From assembly GCF_037975245.1 (NCBI RefSeq), contig NC_092572.1, forward strand, positions 3,509,501 through 3,573,500: a stretch of DNA of 64,000 nt. The letters run 5' to 3'. The stretch comes from Apostichopus japonicus. Taxonomy: Eukaryota; Echinodermata; Holothuroidea; Aspidochirotida; Stichopodidae. Below are positions 1-12,553 of this stretch, piece after piece. The translations under genes were made by a program, and so were the position numbers. Under the pieces are notes generated by a model. The model was not told where the DNA came from. It ran no database searches and saw only the letters and a program-made list of their open reading frames with translations. The stretch's first letter is position 1. Each line of letters starts with the position of its first letter.

Positions 1-3000
1 ATATCCGATTACACCATCACATACGGAGGTCCTGAGTAGACATGAGAAGTGATTGGTAGAGTTATAGGCTACTGTGTCTGTATAAAACGACAAAACATCA
101 CAGAATAAGAAATTTGTCCAGTTGATGAGGTACGCTAACGTGACATCTTTTCGACAATTTATCACATGGCCAGCTGCTGCGTGGCACGTTACTTGACATC
201 ACGTCCAAAAAAAGAAGACATTTACCGAGTTCTTGAGTAACGAGAGGGTTACATCTTGACGAAAGTGATCACATTGTCGAGTTGGTACGCTGCTTGTAAA
301 TTTACAACTCAACTAATTTTATTTTTGACGTGTCATCAAATTTCGCGCAATGTATAGCAACTCATAGGGAATCTTGCAGGGCACCAGTAAACGTAAGGCA
401 TTACAAGACAGATATACTTCCATTGTTATTAACTATATTGTTACAGCAATTAAACATATTTATATTTTAAACTCCCAAGAAAAATTTATATATAATAATC
501 AAAACAAACTTATATCATTTATTAAAGTGATTTTTCCAGAAATGTTAAAAGTCTTAAAAAAGACATATTTATTGAGTAGACCGTTTGCAACATTGAGGTA
601 GAGAATTAATACCAAATACAGCGCTACCTCAATAAGGTAGCAGTCTGTAGTATCCTAAACCTATATCTATAGTTAAACGAGAACAATTGTAACGTTATTT
701 CTGCAGCAATGACTGATCACAGAAGTTAGTATTAATATTACAATCATTTGGAATTTATAACCATCAGCTAACCAGGCTAATAGAAAACAGGGAAAAGGAA
801 AATCAGTATTTTATTCTGGCACATTTCTCATTTTCTTTCCTCGTAACAATTTGTTCATGTAATTTTGGTTATTTTTTTCTTCAAAAATTGTAATTATTAT
901 GCGAGACATATCTGTATAAAAAGGTGTAAATAAATTTCATAAATGGAGCTGCAATACTTTTTGGAAAATATTGTGTTTTTCTTTGTGTTTCTCATTGCAC
1001 TTGTTGCACTTTTTAAACTTTTTTACTAACTTCCAACGTATAACTCCGACATTCCGCAAGGTGTTTTGCTTGAAACAGCTATGCCTAGCGAGAAATATCT
1101 TGTTCCTGATGACGGACACAAAGTGCGGAGTTTGTGGGTGGGGTGTGGGTGGGGTGGGGTGTGGTTGGATGGCTTGTAAGAGTTACAATACCTCTGCAAT
1201 GCTTTATGAATATATGTCATTTTTCTTATGGGAAAGACCCCCATATACCGCGCCATGACAGTCGGCTTCAACGATCTCATTGTCCGTCCCCCTACTTTTC
1301 TTAATCCTGTATCCGCCTTTTGGAAACCTATAAACTTATATATTAGATGAGTACGAAGGGGGGGGGGGGGGGCTATTTGGGAGGGCTTTAAAGTTTTGCT
1401 CTAAGTCCCACAATGCTATGTCATAATACATTAACAACAACAAATAATGTAATAAGTTTTGTAATTGCTTATATATGTATGTGGTCGTAAGTAATGCGTA
1501 CGTATAACTGTTAAGAATACAAATGATGTTACATACTAGTCACAAAAAATCCAATTTGGTTCATTCCCTGTAATATGTTATGGCCAAGAAGATTCACAGA
1601 TCCATCCAAAAATTAGTGCTAGTTTCTAGCTGTCTTCTTAATGGTATAATACGTAATGACAGCATAACAAAAATGCACACATTTTCTGCTCTTCGTGTAC
1701 CGTTCTAATGTACCTTTTTTAATGTGATGACGAGAAAACCACCGCTTGACATATATGTACAGATTGGAGTAATGAAACGATATATTTTTTTTGTATTATA
1801 TCTATTTTAAGATATTCTCTTAAACTCCTTCGCTGACTACAATTCTGTTGATCGTTATTCACGTATAGTAGCTAGAATGAAAGTTACAGAATCGTTCCGT
1901 TTGAGTACCTGCAGGGATTTACTATAACAAAAACGTGGCGCTCTTTGCAATTTAGCTGTCGATAGTAGCTCTGAAAAATATTTGCAATAGCTTAAAATTC
2001 GTTCACGAATGACCTCTGTGGATTACATTAGATGCATTGATCTATTTCATATTGCTAATTATTAAACCACCTTTCTTTTCCTTACTGAAAAACAAAAAAA
2101 ATGGTTAATATTTTACTCCATCTATGCGTTAGTAAGATACCGACTTTGGTATTCATTATAATTATGCTATATATTTCAGGCTGTTCAATAACACGGCCAC
2201 TAGTGGACAAGGAATTGGTGAAATGTTACTCATTTTTTCAATTTTTCCGCTCTTTGTATCCTTCCGTCCCGAATCCACCCACCCACAATAAATAGAACCA
2301 TCTTTAGATATGCTAATAGTAAATGTTAGGGTGACATCAACTAGGGGTAGTGACATGTAGAGGAAATTTAAATTTACTGAAAGTCTTCATTGCGTAAAGC
2401 CTTTAATATTAATCAATAAACATTACTCTTTAACATCACTTCATTCATTAATTGATTAAATTATTAATATTAATTAATCAATAATTGATAAATCACTTAA
2501 TTAATTAATTCACTCATTCTTTAATTCATTTATACATTCATTCATTCTGTCACTAGATTGACTAGTATGACTAAAGTGCTAACAATCAAATAAAGTAGCC
2601 TAACCTTAATATATAAAAAAAACCATTGAGGGATTAACAAGTAGATTACTCCATAAGTGAAATAACAAACAGAAGAAACAAGCAAAGAAACACCACACTG
2701 TTTATAAAGACATAAACGAGCTACCCTCAACACCCCCCCCCCCTCCTCCTTGCTCTCATACAAACATACAGGCAACGGGACAACAACAAATATAGTTTAG
2801 ATTAGCTATGAATTATACCCTACATGCTGTTGTGGAAGATGTTGAGCTAGAGGATAGCTTTTCGAAGGAACATCGTATCACGGTTCCAAGCTTAATAAAG
2901 TCAGGCATCTCTACCTCAGGCTGTAGGAATATTCACATAATAGGTATATATATATATATATATATATATATTTCCGTGGAAAATTTACTAGCGTCGTCCA

Positions 3001-3020
3001 TTTTTCTGTTTAAATGTGGA
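1..3020. other. intergenic sequence left of duplication 1
   Basis: No gene is supported. Short frames here lack recognisable domains. Visible structure: a GTGGGTGGGG-rich tract at about 1,134-1,167, a 15-base G run near 1,358-1,372, an ATTAATT-rich stretch at about 2,440-2,530, a C run near 2,738-2,750 and a (TA)n run at about 2,944-2,970. Confidence 0.6.
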
Positions 3021-3974
3021 CGAATTATTGGCGAAACCTTAAGAGTAGTCTGGTTAGTCCAGCCAATCATTATGCATAGGATTGTGTGTTTAGTACTTTC
3101 TGTCTGTAAGTCCATCTCGGTAGCAACTGGTCATAAATGTAAGACATATTAAGAAATTATAACACACATTAGTTTTAACTGAATAACGGGTACTCATCTT
3201 TACCAGCTTTAATTGAATAAGCCATAAAGATCGGTTGTTTCAATTATCATGGTTTTATTTCATACTATGATCGAAACTTTACAAGAGACATAATTTGATA
3301 AATGTAGATAACATCGCAAAAATCATAGCTTGATATCATAATAATTAGAAACGGCGGTTTTCGTTTATCAGCAGAAATGAAAAACAATTTAAAATTAACT
3401 TTCCCTCATACAGAAAATAATACAAGACAACAGAAACGTCTCTTTAATTAAATTAAACAAATGAGAAATTCCTTATTTTTAATATTTACTTCACGCGCAT
3501 AATCTCCTTTGTGTATGGCTTTTTAAGCACCTCAAAGTAATCAATATTTTTGGCAATTCATAATTATGGACGTTAAATATGAATCCAAGAGACTGAGTTC
3601 GGTAAGATAAGCCAATGAGGCTTCTTTGCGAGTTCCTGCTTGCAGGAGGATCTAAAATACATACATACAATACATATAATATCGCCTTGAAAATTGCAAA
3701 ATGTATCTTACGACCGGAAGGTACCTTTGTGCCAATCTCCATCTTTTAAAGCCCTAACACTGAAATTAACAAACGAACGATTTAAGGCAGTGTGTAGTTA
3801 TGTGTAGCTCGTTAATATTCAAGGCTTAGCGTTGAAACAAAAGTGAGATCCTTGGCTGAATCATCAGTTAAAAGGAAATCTTTATCGTTGGATAACCTCC
3901 TCAATAACACATCTGTTTACCATTCTTGTCAAAATTGAAATGACCGATTAGGATGAGAAGCAGGTTAGCCCTTA

Positions 3975-4682
3975 TGTTATGAAATAGTGATACCATCTCT
4001 TTGATGTTACCGAAACACTCCATCGAGACACCTTACAGGCCTCTTATGTATTTATCTAGGTCATGGATTCAGTTTTCCCACGAGAAGTTTTTAACTATCT
4101 TATTGAATCTTGGTACAGGGCCTTTTCCCAAAATAGATTCCATTATGTCTGTGGAACATTCGAGAAGGTTCTCTCACGTGGTATGGAAGTTTCCATAGAA
4201 AGGGGATGGACTTCCAAACTCCCAACCAATCAGGGCAGATCAGTGCCAGCGCACTTATTTTTATATCGTTAAGTTAATACAGGATGGTCAGGTTATTGGC
4301 TGCCTTCTGATTATGCGCAGAGGGATTTTATAGAAGTAAGGTATAAAAAGGCATGGGGCCGAAAGTTTATGACTTGGTCAGCAAATTTATCACTCCGCCG
4401 AAAGTTCATCACTCCTAATTGTTTAATTGACGGAGTCAAGTCAAGTCAAATCATTGTAATTTAGTTTTATTTGTAAAGAGAATCGACAGAGAAGAAATTA
4501 TACCGAATCACTAATCAAATCCGATCTTGTCAAATTGTTTTTCTGTGAACTCATTGTTTTCGCCCGTTCGAGACATCTCCTGAAGAAGCATAAATACGGC
4601 ATCAAGATATCCCAGTACCTTTCTATCGCGAGTCCCGATATAGTTTTACTATCGGAGGAAGCGGGCTCGTCACAATATTACA
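3975..4682. mobile_element. candidate solo LTR (retroelement fossil) in unit A
   Basis: A 708-bp segment beginning TGTTATGA and ending ATATTACA is flanked by CTTA on both sides (3,971-3,974 and 4,683-4,686) and is absent from the matching place in unit B (about 17,460). TG...CA ends with a short inverted repeat, a TATA-like GGTATAAAAAGG at about 4,340 and the 4-bp duplication fit a solo LTR, perhaps Gypsy-type. No internal retroviral region is present. It is younger than the duplication if truly inserted; a deletion in B is the alternative, as the B site is not perfectly clean. Confidence 0.45.
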
Positions 4683-7600
4683 CTTACTCAACAACTGTGG
4701 AACAAGGCATGAATAACTATGACGTCCAAGCATTATAGCCTAATGGATTACACGATGGTAGTAACTCAAAGAATAAACTAGGATTATGCTTACCGCGTCT
4801 GGTTTAATGCAACTTTTCATGTAAACGTGACCACTTGTGTTAGGTTACATCAACATTATTTGTATCGCTTTGCATATTTCAGTTTAACAGGCAATCACTT
4901 TATTGTCATACAAAAAAAAAAGCAAGACGTAAATACTTCGTACTTAGGTCAACACTCTGTGATCAGACGTAACAGTGAATAAAGGTTTAAAGAAACTGAT
5001 TAGACATCACACAGAAACAGAAATTTTAACAAATCCCACCAAACCAAGTTTACAATATGTATTACGATCGTTTGCAATGAGTGAAGCAGGGAGAAGGTGA
5101 GGAAGCAAAGCACTCTTAGTACTTAATGTTCTTAATAGAATCTTCTTGATGACCAAGAGGAAACTAAAATATCAATCAACTCATCTGCTGACCTTGCAAA
5201 GCTGTAAACAAACATTGAAGTGCCCACTCATAAAAAAATCAACTAAGAAAAAACTACTGTACCCACTGTGGCTTATTTCTCTTCTCAAAAATGGATATGA
5301 CTGTGATGTTTTTGTATCTTTTGTGTTGTTGTAGAAGTATTCTTTTTAATGCAAGAAATGAGTCTATTTTACTGTGCAAGGACAGAGTAAGTCATTTCAT
5401 ACTTCTTGCAAGTGCAAACGTATGCAACAATATTGTAAGCTGTGTAACAATCACTTATGGCTGATAACGTTTATCCCGTCAATGAGCTATCTGATGAAGA
5501 CTTTTTACTTAACACAAATTTTGACATGCATGATATTAGTAACCACGGAAATCAATTGTTTGATCTTAATTTCCAAACTTTTAACTATACAGATTAAAAA
5601 TATTTTGATTATGAGCAGGATATTGATACTGATAATAATCTATTTAATTCATTCAATAATAATAACTGTAGCTATTATACGGACAACTTCTTTAAAGATG
5701 ATGCAAACGATTGTGGTCTGTCCGTCGTGCATTTTAATTGTAGAAGTCTTGTTGCAAATTCTGTTACCTTGTTGATTATTTAAACAACTTACATTTTAAC
5801 TTTGATATTATAGCTATCAGTGAGACTTGGTTGAGTCATGTCTCAAATACTGCTCTTTTTCAACTCACTGGATATGATCTTCACCATATAGATCGAAAAG
5901 ATAAAAGAGGGGGCGGAGTTGCGATTTATGTTTGCAATACCCTCAAATATAGTGTTTCGAATGATATGGGTTTTGCAATGACTAATGTACTTGAGAGTGT
6001 ATTACAATTAAGGTTTCTGTGCCAAACAAAAAGATTGTCTTGATATCTTGTATGTACAGACAACCTGATTCATCTTTTAAAGTATTGTGTGATACTCTTG
6101 AGAAACTGTATAGACATAAAAGATGTAATGTTTATATGTGTGGAGATTTCAATCTAAATCTATTGAACTATGAGCACAGTAATCATACACGTGATTTTTT
6201 GAATGCCTTGTTTATTTTAAGTATGCTTCCTTTGATAGACAAACCCACGCGTATCGCCATTCAGTCTGCTACATTAATTGATAACATTTCACAAATGTTT
6301 TGGGGCCGAGCATAATTGTGGTATATTAGTTTGTGATGTGAGTGATCATCTCCCCATTTTTACAATTTGTAGTCATGGATCCGATACAAAAAGTCAAGTT
6401 CCTGACAATGGTTGTTTCTACATAAGAAATCAAAGTGATGTAAATATGTATGCATTTGATAGCAAGCTTAGTAATGAGCCATGGGAACAAGTTTACACTG
6501 CGGAAAATGTTAATTCTTCATACTATAAGTTTATTGATATTATTACAAGGTGTTTCAATGAAACTTGTCCTTTCAAGTTGGTGTCAGCCAAGAGGAAATT
6601 TAAAGACAAACCATGGATGACCCAGGGGCGGCGATCTGTTTCAAATATTGGGGGGGGACATTTGCTTGGGTGCAGGCGAATTACTAGCGAACAAGAAAAT
6701 TTTTGATTTTGATAGCCCCCAGATCACCGGAAATGGCACTTCTCGGGCTTGAAAATGACCAACCAGATATTCACTTTAGCCTGAGAACCAAGCTTTTCCT
6801 AATAGTTTTTTTTTTCATTCATAACCTTTTTCAAGATTGTCACCAGTCACACATCATGTTCGACCTCATGGCATCTCCTGTGGATCATTGTTTTTGTAGA
6901 TAATTCTATACGTAACGCCCCACAATACCCGTCAGCCACACTTTTCAAGGTTTTAAGCCCATTATTTGTTCAGAATTTGAATAATAAATTCACTTCAAAA
7001 CATACCCTACCCATAATGTTGCACAAAATTTCATCTATGGACAACCAATAGAGAAAAACCCCCTTCAACCCCTAACAGACCGGTCAAAATTGCACGAGTT
7101 GAGGGAAGTATGATGAAGAATGTTGGTCAAGGAATTTTCGAAAATTCAGACAGTTAATTTATTGGTGTACAAATATTAAAACCTCTTATAACGGCTACTA
7201 TAAAACTTCGATATCATAAACAAAATACCCCCAAAATATGCTCGAGGGGGGGGGCGGTCTCCACCCTTCGCCCCCCCCCCCCCTTGGCTACGCGCCTGCG
7301 GTTAGAAATCTTGTAGGAAACTGGCCAAATGGAAACCCAGTGAACCCATATCGATGTGGATCATATATATATATATATGATTGTACGTACTTACACTCAT
7401 TCACAAGATATGTAGGGGCTACAGACATGATAATAATCATGAGTGACAACATGCTATACGGTCACAGGTCACAGAAACGACCACGAAGAGTCATTTACCT
7501 CATGCAGCATGTGTTGGATGAAGTTTTAGCCACCGCCAAATATGATTTGGATAAATAATCTCACGCATTATTTTCTGTTTATAGCCACACAAACAAATTA

Positions 7601-7715
7601 TGCCACCAAATATTGGGGGGGGAATATTAGTTACTATTAGATACTACCGTATATTCCCCACCTAAAATATTGGGGGACATGTCCCCCCGCCCCCCCCCCC
7701 CCATGATCGCCGCCC

Positions 7716-7802
7716 ATATATATATATATATATATATTTATATACACACACACACAAATATATGTATATATATATATATGTATATATATATGTATATATA
7801 TA
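7716..7802. repeat. (TA/CA)n microsatellite between two facing MITE ends
   Basis: Alternating TA, CA and GTATA repeats. The flanks GATCGCCGCCCAT and ATGGGCGGCGATC are exact inverses, so the whole 7,700-7,820 interval can fold into one long hairpin. Confidence 0.8.
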
Positions 7803-8053
7803 CATGGGCGGCGATCATGGGGGGGGGGCTTTTTTTTCTTTTCTTTTTTTAAAATATGGTTGCTACAGCCCTATTTTCCATTTTCACTGGCAAACCAAAT
7901 TTAACTACGGATGCGGTCCGTCTAGCTATTCATTTCGAAAAAAAGTAAAAACTACTTTCGGTCATATATAATAACAAATTGTGACACGGTTAGACAGGCG
8001 CCTTGCGAGAGATTTGCCAAGGGAGGGGCGAAGTTTGTAGGCAAACTATCTAA

Positions 8054-8085
8054 GCGTAGCGCCACCATAAGTTGGCGCGAAGCGC
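8054..8085. repeat. core palindrome of the second MITE of the 6,623 pair
   Basis: GCGTAGCGCCACC then ATAAGTTGGCGCGAAGCGC, preceded by CTATCTAA and followed by AAATTTGG. It is the same module as at 12,892, 13,222, 26,275 and 61,363. Confidence 0.85.
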
Positions 8086-9776
8086 GAAAGAAAAATTTGG
8101 CCGAAAATGCCTCCCAGATCGTTGGAAGTGGCACTTCCCAGGCCTTGTAAGGTGCATTTAAGCATTTTCTATTTTTAAATTACTAGCGATACCATAAAAA
8201 GTTTTTAAAAAATATGCTAAAAAAAAACTATGCCACGAAATATTGGGGGGCATATTAGATACTATATCCCCCACCTAAAATATTGGGGGGGGACATGTCC
8301 CCCCGTCCCCCCCATGATCGCCGCCCATGAGATGACCAAAGGGCTGAAAAATGCAAAGCAAATGCAAATGAAAAGCAGATGGTTTGCCCTTAATAAATTA
8401 TCATTGAATGTAAACAAAACTAATTATATGACTTTCTCCAACCATACCACATGTAACAATGTCAACATTACCATAGATGGTTAAGAAATTGACCAAGTTA
8501 ACTGTATCAAGTTTCTCGGTGTGTTCCTTGACTGTAAACTTTCCTGGAAATATCACATTTCCCATATTTCAAGTAAACTTTCCAAAAGTATTTACAAAGC
8601 TAGCCATATTCTTAATACCCATGCTCTGTATTCTTTATATTGTGCTATTTTCCTTCCCTTTTTGAATTATTGTGTGGAAGCATGGGGTAGCACTTACAAA
8701 ACCAATGTACATCCATTATTTTTAAAACAGAAAAAGGCTATTCGTATTGTCTGTCATGCTAAATTTTTGGACCATACTTTCCCACTATTTCATAAGTTAC
8801 GAGCACTTAAGTTTTCTGATATTATTGATTTCAGTACAAGTATTTTCATGTATAAAGCTTTTCATAATAGTCTGCCATCAACTTTGCAAGCTATTTTGTA
8901 CTTATTAACAATAAGAGATTTTTATGACAATTTTTATTTGAAATATGCATGAACAAAGAAAAAAACAATTTTCTATTTCCTTCTCTGGTGTTAACGTTTG
9001 GAATTCATTCGATAGCACTATTAAATCTGCTGTTACATTAAGCTTGTTTAAAAAAAGACTTAAAAACAATTTCATGACAGCCTATGATGATGATTGTTTA
9101 AATTAAGATATCTCATTCTCTCTAAGCCACAACATCTGTGTTTGTTTTAGTGCTTTCTATTTATTTTCCATTTAATATTGCCATCACCAATTTGCCTTCA
9201 CTGTAATACATGTATAGACAGATATATAACTGGTGAAAGTATTTATAAGCATTTAGCTTCTTTTTTCTCCATTTCTATTTAATCTTGATTTATCTATGTA
9301 TATACCAATCAACGAATGTTGTCTCTGTAATGTATTGTGCTTTCTGTGAGCTTAAAAATGCTACGTTCAACATTCTTGTATTTAATTGATGATGTAAATA
9401 AATGATGTCAATGTCAATGTTCTCACGCTTATAGCTAAATGCCTACACACTTGTATCACATCGGTAGACTAAACAGTACCATCTGTCTTTGTTTCTGTTC
9501 TTTTTATTTTGTTGAATTGTTAAGTGTCTCACATTTTCTACATTATGTGCCAAGTAAAATTCCCTCAAAATAAGATCAGTATGTCCTTCCTCAGTGGTGA
9601 ATCCAATGATTTCTAGGAAGAGGTGCCCAAGAGATAAGTGCATTGAGATACCAAAGAACCTAACGAAATAGTTTGGTATAGCATTTCCATTATGTACGAA
9701 CTTGTTTTACACCAACAATATGCTTCAGCTCATCTTTAGTCCAAAGGGCGGATTCATGAGAGGTGGCCTGCATTTC

Positions 9777-10480
9777 GTCGCCCCACCCCCTGTTTCCGTT
9801 GCAGAACCTAATGGATATTGTTTACCCAGTGATCTTATCAGGCATTTGTTGCCCTCGCAGCAGCTTTTATTGCTAAGCTCTTCTTTCAGTGGTCAATGTA
9901 AACTGTAATATATGTTTTATATGATTTTAAGTGTGATAAAGTCCAACCTTGGACAGTAAAACGTATACAGTGGTGTAACGGTGGTTTTATGAGCAACAAT
10001 ATCTCAACACTGTCGGTTCAAACACACATATAGACAGTTGTTACCATTTTGTAAGGAATAAAGCTTGCGGAATTGAATTTGTGATGCATTGGTTAACAAG
10101 CAGTAACAATTTTCACTTTGCAATATGACGGCATGATAAGATTTTTATTATTTTCATAATATGCAACATGTACTCAGAAACCGCCCAACCCGTTCAAATA
10201 CCGCCCCCCCCCCCAGGAACCCGGGCTCACCATCCCGAAGACAATGCACATGTTGTCTGAAACTAATAGTTTCCGCGACGACCGTCGCTCTAACCCGACG
10301 AATAATCATTTCGTGGGAGGGAATGCTATAGAAATTCGCTCTCATGGTGACGCCAATGAGTTAGTTCTATATCGCTCGTATAAGTTCAGCATCATCTGAT
10401 GTATCACAACAACGCAATGAAAAGTAAGTATGGATAATATAGATCGATAAACGATTGTACACCTAAGATCAGACGGGGTT
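9777..10480. other. conserved non-coding part of unit A (pair at 18,276-18,960)
   Basis: The sequence is highly similar in units A and B, including a poly-C tract (about 10,205-10,217). Near 10,410 and 18,890 both copies contain GCAATGAAAA followed by GTAAGTAT, a good donor-like sequence on the plus strand. No downstream exon could be matched, so no gene is called. Confidence 0.3.
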
Positions 10481-11286
10481 AACAAGTTGTTCAAATGCCG
10501 ACAACGTCGCCGCTAAGTTATATATTCATACTTGGTTCTTCACGTGACCCCAGCTGTTATTTGCTAACAGTCAAAACAATATCTCTCGGGTTCAAATGGT
10601 CATTTATTTACTCTTTTGATTTTATTTACATTATTACTTACTTTCAAAATGGCAAAGGCATAACATTTGCAGTATAGAATAAATATTCACAAAGAAAGTT
10701 CAAATACAGGAACAATTTAATACCCTATATGGTCAATTTTGTGAGGTATTTTTAAGTCGTGCATCCGGTTACTAGTACGTTTAACAGGACACATGTGGAA
10801 CAAATATTTCGGCTTCATTTATATGTCGTGTTCTAGTTTCTAAACCGAAATGTTAAGGTATCACAAAATAAAATGAGCATCTTGGCTGGCTTTTTTGTCG
10901 ATGTTTTTTGTTGCCTTCTTTACGATAAATACGCATAGGTTTGTTTGTATCTTTGTTAACAAAATTTGAAAAGTTTCTTGGCTCAGAGCTGGGATTTCAG
11001 CCTTGGATTATTCTGAAAAACACATTGAATAAAATGTATCCACCTAAAGGTACAAGACCCAGGAGAAACTTAATATCGACTGAAAGTAGTTTCAGCGCTC
11101 ACAAAATGTTGAGAATGTAATAGTTAATACCTTGCTGATTAGCTTTATTCTAAGGAATAACTGAACAGTTGTGCATCAGTTTCGTCCAGCAATATGTTTG
11201 AATTATTCATCGAAACGTTCAGAGCAAATTGGATATAGAAACTGGGATTTAAAAAGTCCCATTACTTGGTTCTCACAACAAAATGC

Positions 11287-12441
11287 TCAATCGTCGGTAT
11301 TTTGGTTAACTTTGCCGGCAGAAGACGTTTTTTGTCTATTCATCACAGTTCCAACACAAGCGATTAGCACGAGTAATCCTCCGATCAGTGATGTCCACAG
11401 CGGCATCATTTGAAAAACAAGGATTTGCAATATAAATGCGAACACTATTTGGAAAGAAAACACTATGCTTACAATTGCTGCTTTTTCTCTCGCTAATCCC
11501 AAGTACAAAGTAATTTGACCAATAAAGTAACTTAAACCAGCTCCCTGGGAAAGCCACCATTCTCTCTTAGATGGACAACTCCATTGACTTGTAGTTGTAC
11601 ATAAGATGATGCTTAATATTTCCATGACTACAGCATTAGCAAAGGAAGATTGATATGGATGAATGCCGATTGTGGACTGCTTTCGAACGATAACAAATGC
11701 TAGAGCCCCGCAAACTGCAACACCTAAGGCAAACACTGTTCCTAGAATAGCGTTGTTGCTCTCGATATTGTCTTCTGTTCCAAAGATAAAGGATGGACGT
11801 GCTATAAGCACAACGCCAGTCATAGCAAGAATCGCTAAAAGAAGATCAAGAATACGAAACGGTTCTTTCAAGATAATCCAACTCAAAACACCTGTCAGAA
11901 TGAGAGATAATTGAGAAATGGACACCGTGTCGCTAAAAGCCATGTACTTGTAAGAAAAAGCCAAAAATAAATTAAGGCCAGTCAAGGTAATGCCACTGGG
12001 TAATAACCATAGGTATTGTTCCAAATGGCGTGGGGGATGCATATGTTTGGCTATCATCAAAGATGATGTACCCACCACTAAGACAGGGACCTTCATTGAT
12101 GTTAGTTGAAAGGGGTTAACCGTAGTGGCGATAGCATCTATGAACGCTCCCGATACCGCAAAGAAAAAAGCCGCGATTAAACTAAGAAATATTCCCTCGC
12201 GCTTTCGTAGATGCCAGCTTAGCCTACCAAGGGCTGAAAGTTGAGGTCCCTTTGCTTGGCTTTCCTGTTGGTCATCCTGATTAGGCATGCAGTTGTCACA
12301 GGGTAACAAGGATGACGTGAGGGTAGCAGGATGGTCCGTTCCAACTTTGCTCTGACCATCAGTGTGAATAATTACAACGGGTGTCACAGTCACGTCTGAG
12401 GATAGCCTATCCTCTTTTCTGATGTTTCCATCTATTTCCAT
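11287..12441 (-). CDS. SLC35G1-like drug/metabolite transporter (EamA), intact copy A
   Basis: A single-exon reading frame of 384 aa. After a hydrophilic N-terminus (residues 1-80) there are about ten hydrophobic segments. They form two EamA halves, at about residues 84-215 and 231-367, with the typical LKEPF after the fourth segment of the first half. Human SLC35G1 is about 365 aa, so the length fits the SLC35G group of the DMT superfamily, multipass membrane proteins of poorly known substrate. I start at the ATG at 12,441 (MEIDGN) rather than at the in-frame ATG 39 bases upstream, because only the downstream start is kept in copy B and a good acceptor (TTTTACATTGCAG) lies just before the upstream one. 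A poly(A) signal AATAAA lies at about 11,144-11,149 on the minus strand. The C-terminus (after residue 370) is polar. Family assignment is firm; the symbol is withheld because SLC35G paralogues are hard to separate. Confidence 0.88.
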   Translation of the reverse strand: MEIDGNIRKEDRLSSDVTVTPVVIIHTDGQSKVGTDHPATLTSSLLPCDNCMPNQDDQQESQAKGPQLSALGRLSWHLRKREGIFLSLIAAFFFAVSGAFIDAIATTVNPFQLTSMKVPVLVVGTSSLMIAKHMHPPRHLEQYLWLLPSGITLTGLNLFLAFSYKYMAFSDTVSISQLSLILTGVLSWIILKEPFRILDLLLAILAMTGVVLIARPSFIFGTEDNIESNNAILGTVFALGVAVCGALAFVIVRKQSTIGIHPYQSSFANAVVMEILSIILCTTTSQWSCPSKREWWLSQGAGLSYFIGQITLYLGLAREKAAIVSIVFSFQIVFAFILQILVFQMMPLWTSLIGGLLVLIACVGTVMNRQKTSSAGKVNQNTDD

Positions 12442-12480
12442 ATTTATTAAATTTGGTTTTTGGAGAAAGAAAGTACGCAA

Positions 12481-12553
12481 TCTGCAATGTAAAATGAGAG
12501 TTAGGCGTCAAAAATAAGTTATTAGACACGAAGAACGAGATATATAAACCTAC
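12481..12553 (-). other. candidate short 5'-leader intron of the copy A transporter
   Basis: On the minus strand, GTAGGT at about 12,553 and a strong acceptor (pyrimidine-rich, ending TTTTACATTGCAG, just above 12,480) bracket 73 bp directly before the coding exon. In copy B a deletion of about 80 bp, with GTA at both edges, removes the acceptor and most of this interval. Either a very short leader intron or, using a more distant donor such as 14,315, the 3' end of a longer leader intron is possible. Confidence 0.35.

Larger units (their letters stand above)
6623..8329. mobile_element. composite hAT-type MITE pair inserted in the LINE
   Basis: Ends CAGGGGCGGCGATC (6,623) and, inverted, CATGGGCGGCGATC (8,329) are flanked by 8-bp duplications GGATGACC (6,615-6,622) and AGATGACC (8,330-8,337). 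The 8-bp duplication and CAGGGG-type ends indicate the hAT superfamily. Inside are two family members: a first of about 1.1 kb (6,623 to about 7,716) matching the element at 26,133, and a second (7,803-8,329). A (TA)n tract lies between them, so right and left ends face each other. No transposase is encoded. It was inserted after the LINE had already lost its RT core, because the LINE frame (PWMT then TKGLKNA) is interrupted exactly here. Confidence 0.82.
5145..9419 (+). mobile_element. CR1/Jockey-like LINE copy, internally deleted, with hAT MITEs inserted
   Basis: Unit B shows the pre-insertion site (near 17,917, GAATCTTCTCACGC), so this 4.3-kb block is an insertion. The first part encodes pieces of an apurinic-type endonuclease: IAISETWLSH, RGGGVAIYV, SCMYRQPDSS, CGDFNLNLL and SDHLPIF (about 5,800-6,370), then KPWMT at 6,610. 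After the MITE insertion the LINE resumes with KGLKNA and goes directly to the late RT region (ALNKLSLNVNKTNYM, FLGVFLDCKLSWKYHI, FLPFLNYCVEAWGS). The RT catalytic core (with its ADD box) is therefore missing. Several stops and frame changes make it inactive. The 3' end is a short GTCAATGTCAATG tail at about 9,405-9,418. Confidence 0.8.

Noticed and set aside
3491-3742. Frame with YVCILDPPASRNSQRSL, paired at 16,997-17,221
   Set aside because: Similarity follows from the A/B duplication; both ends differ by frame changes and no domain is recognised. Possibly part of a dispersed repeat, not called as a gene.
7238-7558. Frame inside the MITE (KRPRRVIYLMQHVLDEVLAT), also at 26,981-27,298
   Set aside because: The differences seen in the shared part are replacements and the frame shifts between copies. 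It does not resemble a hAT transposase; similarity reflects the young age of the element.
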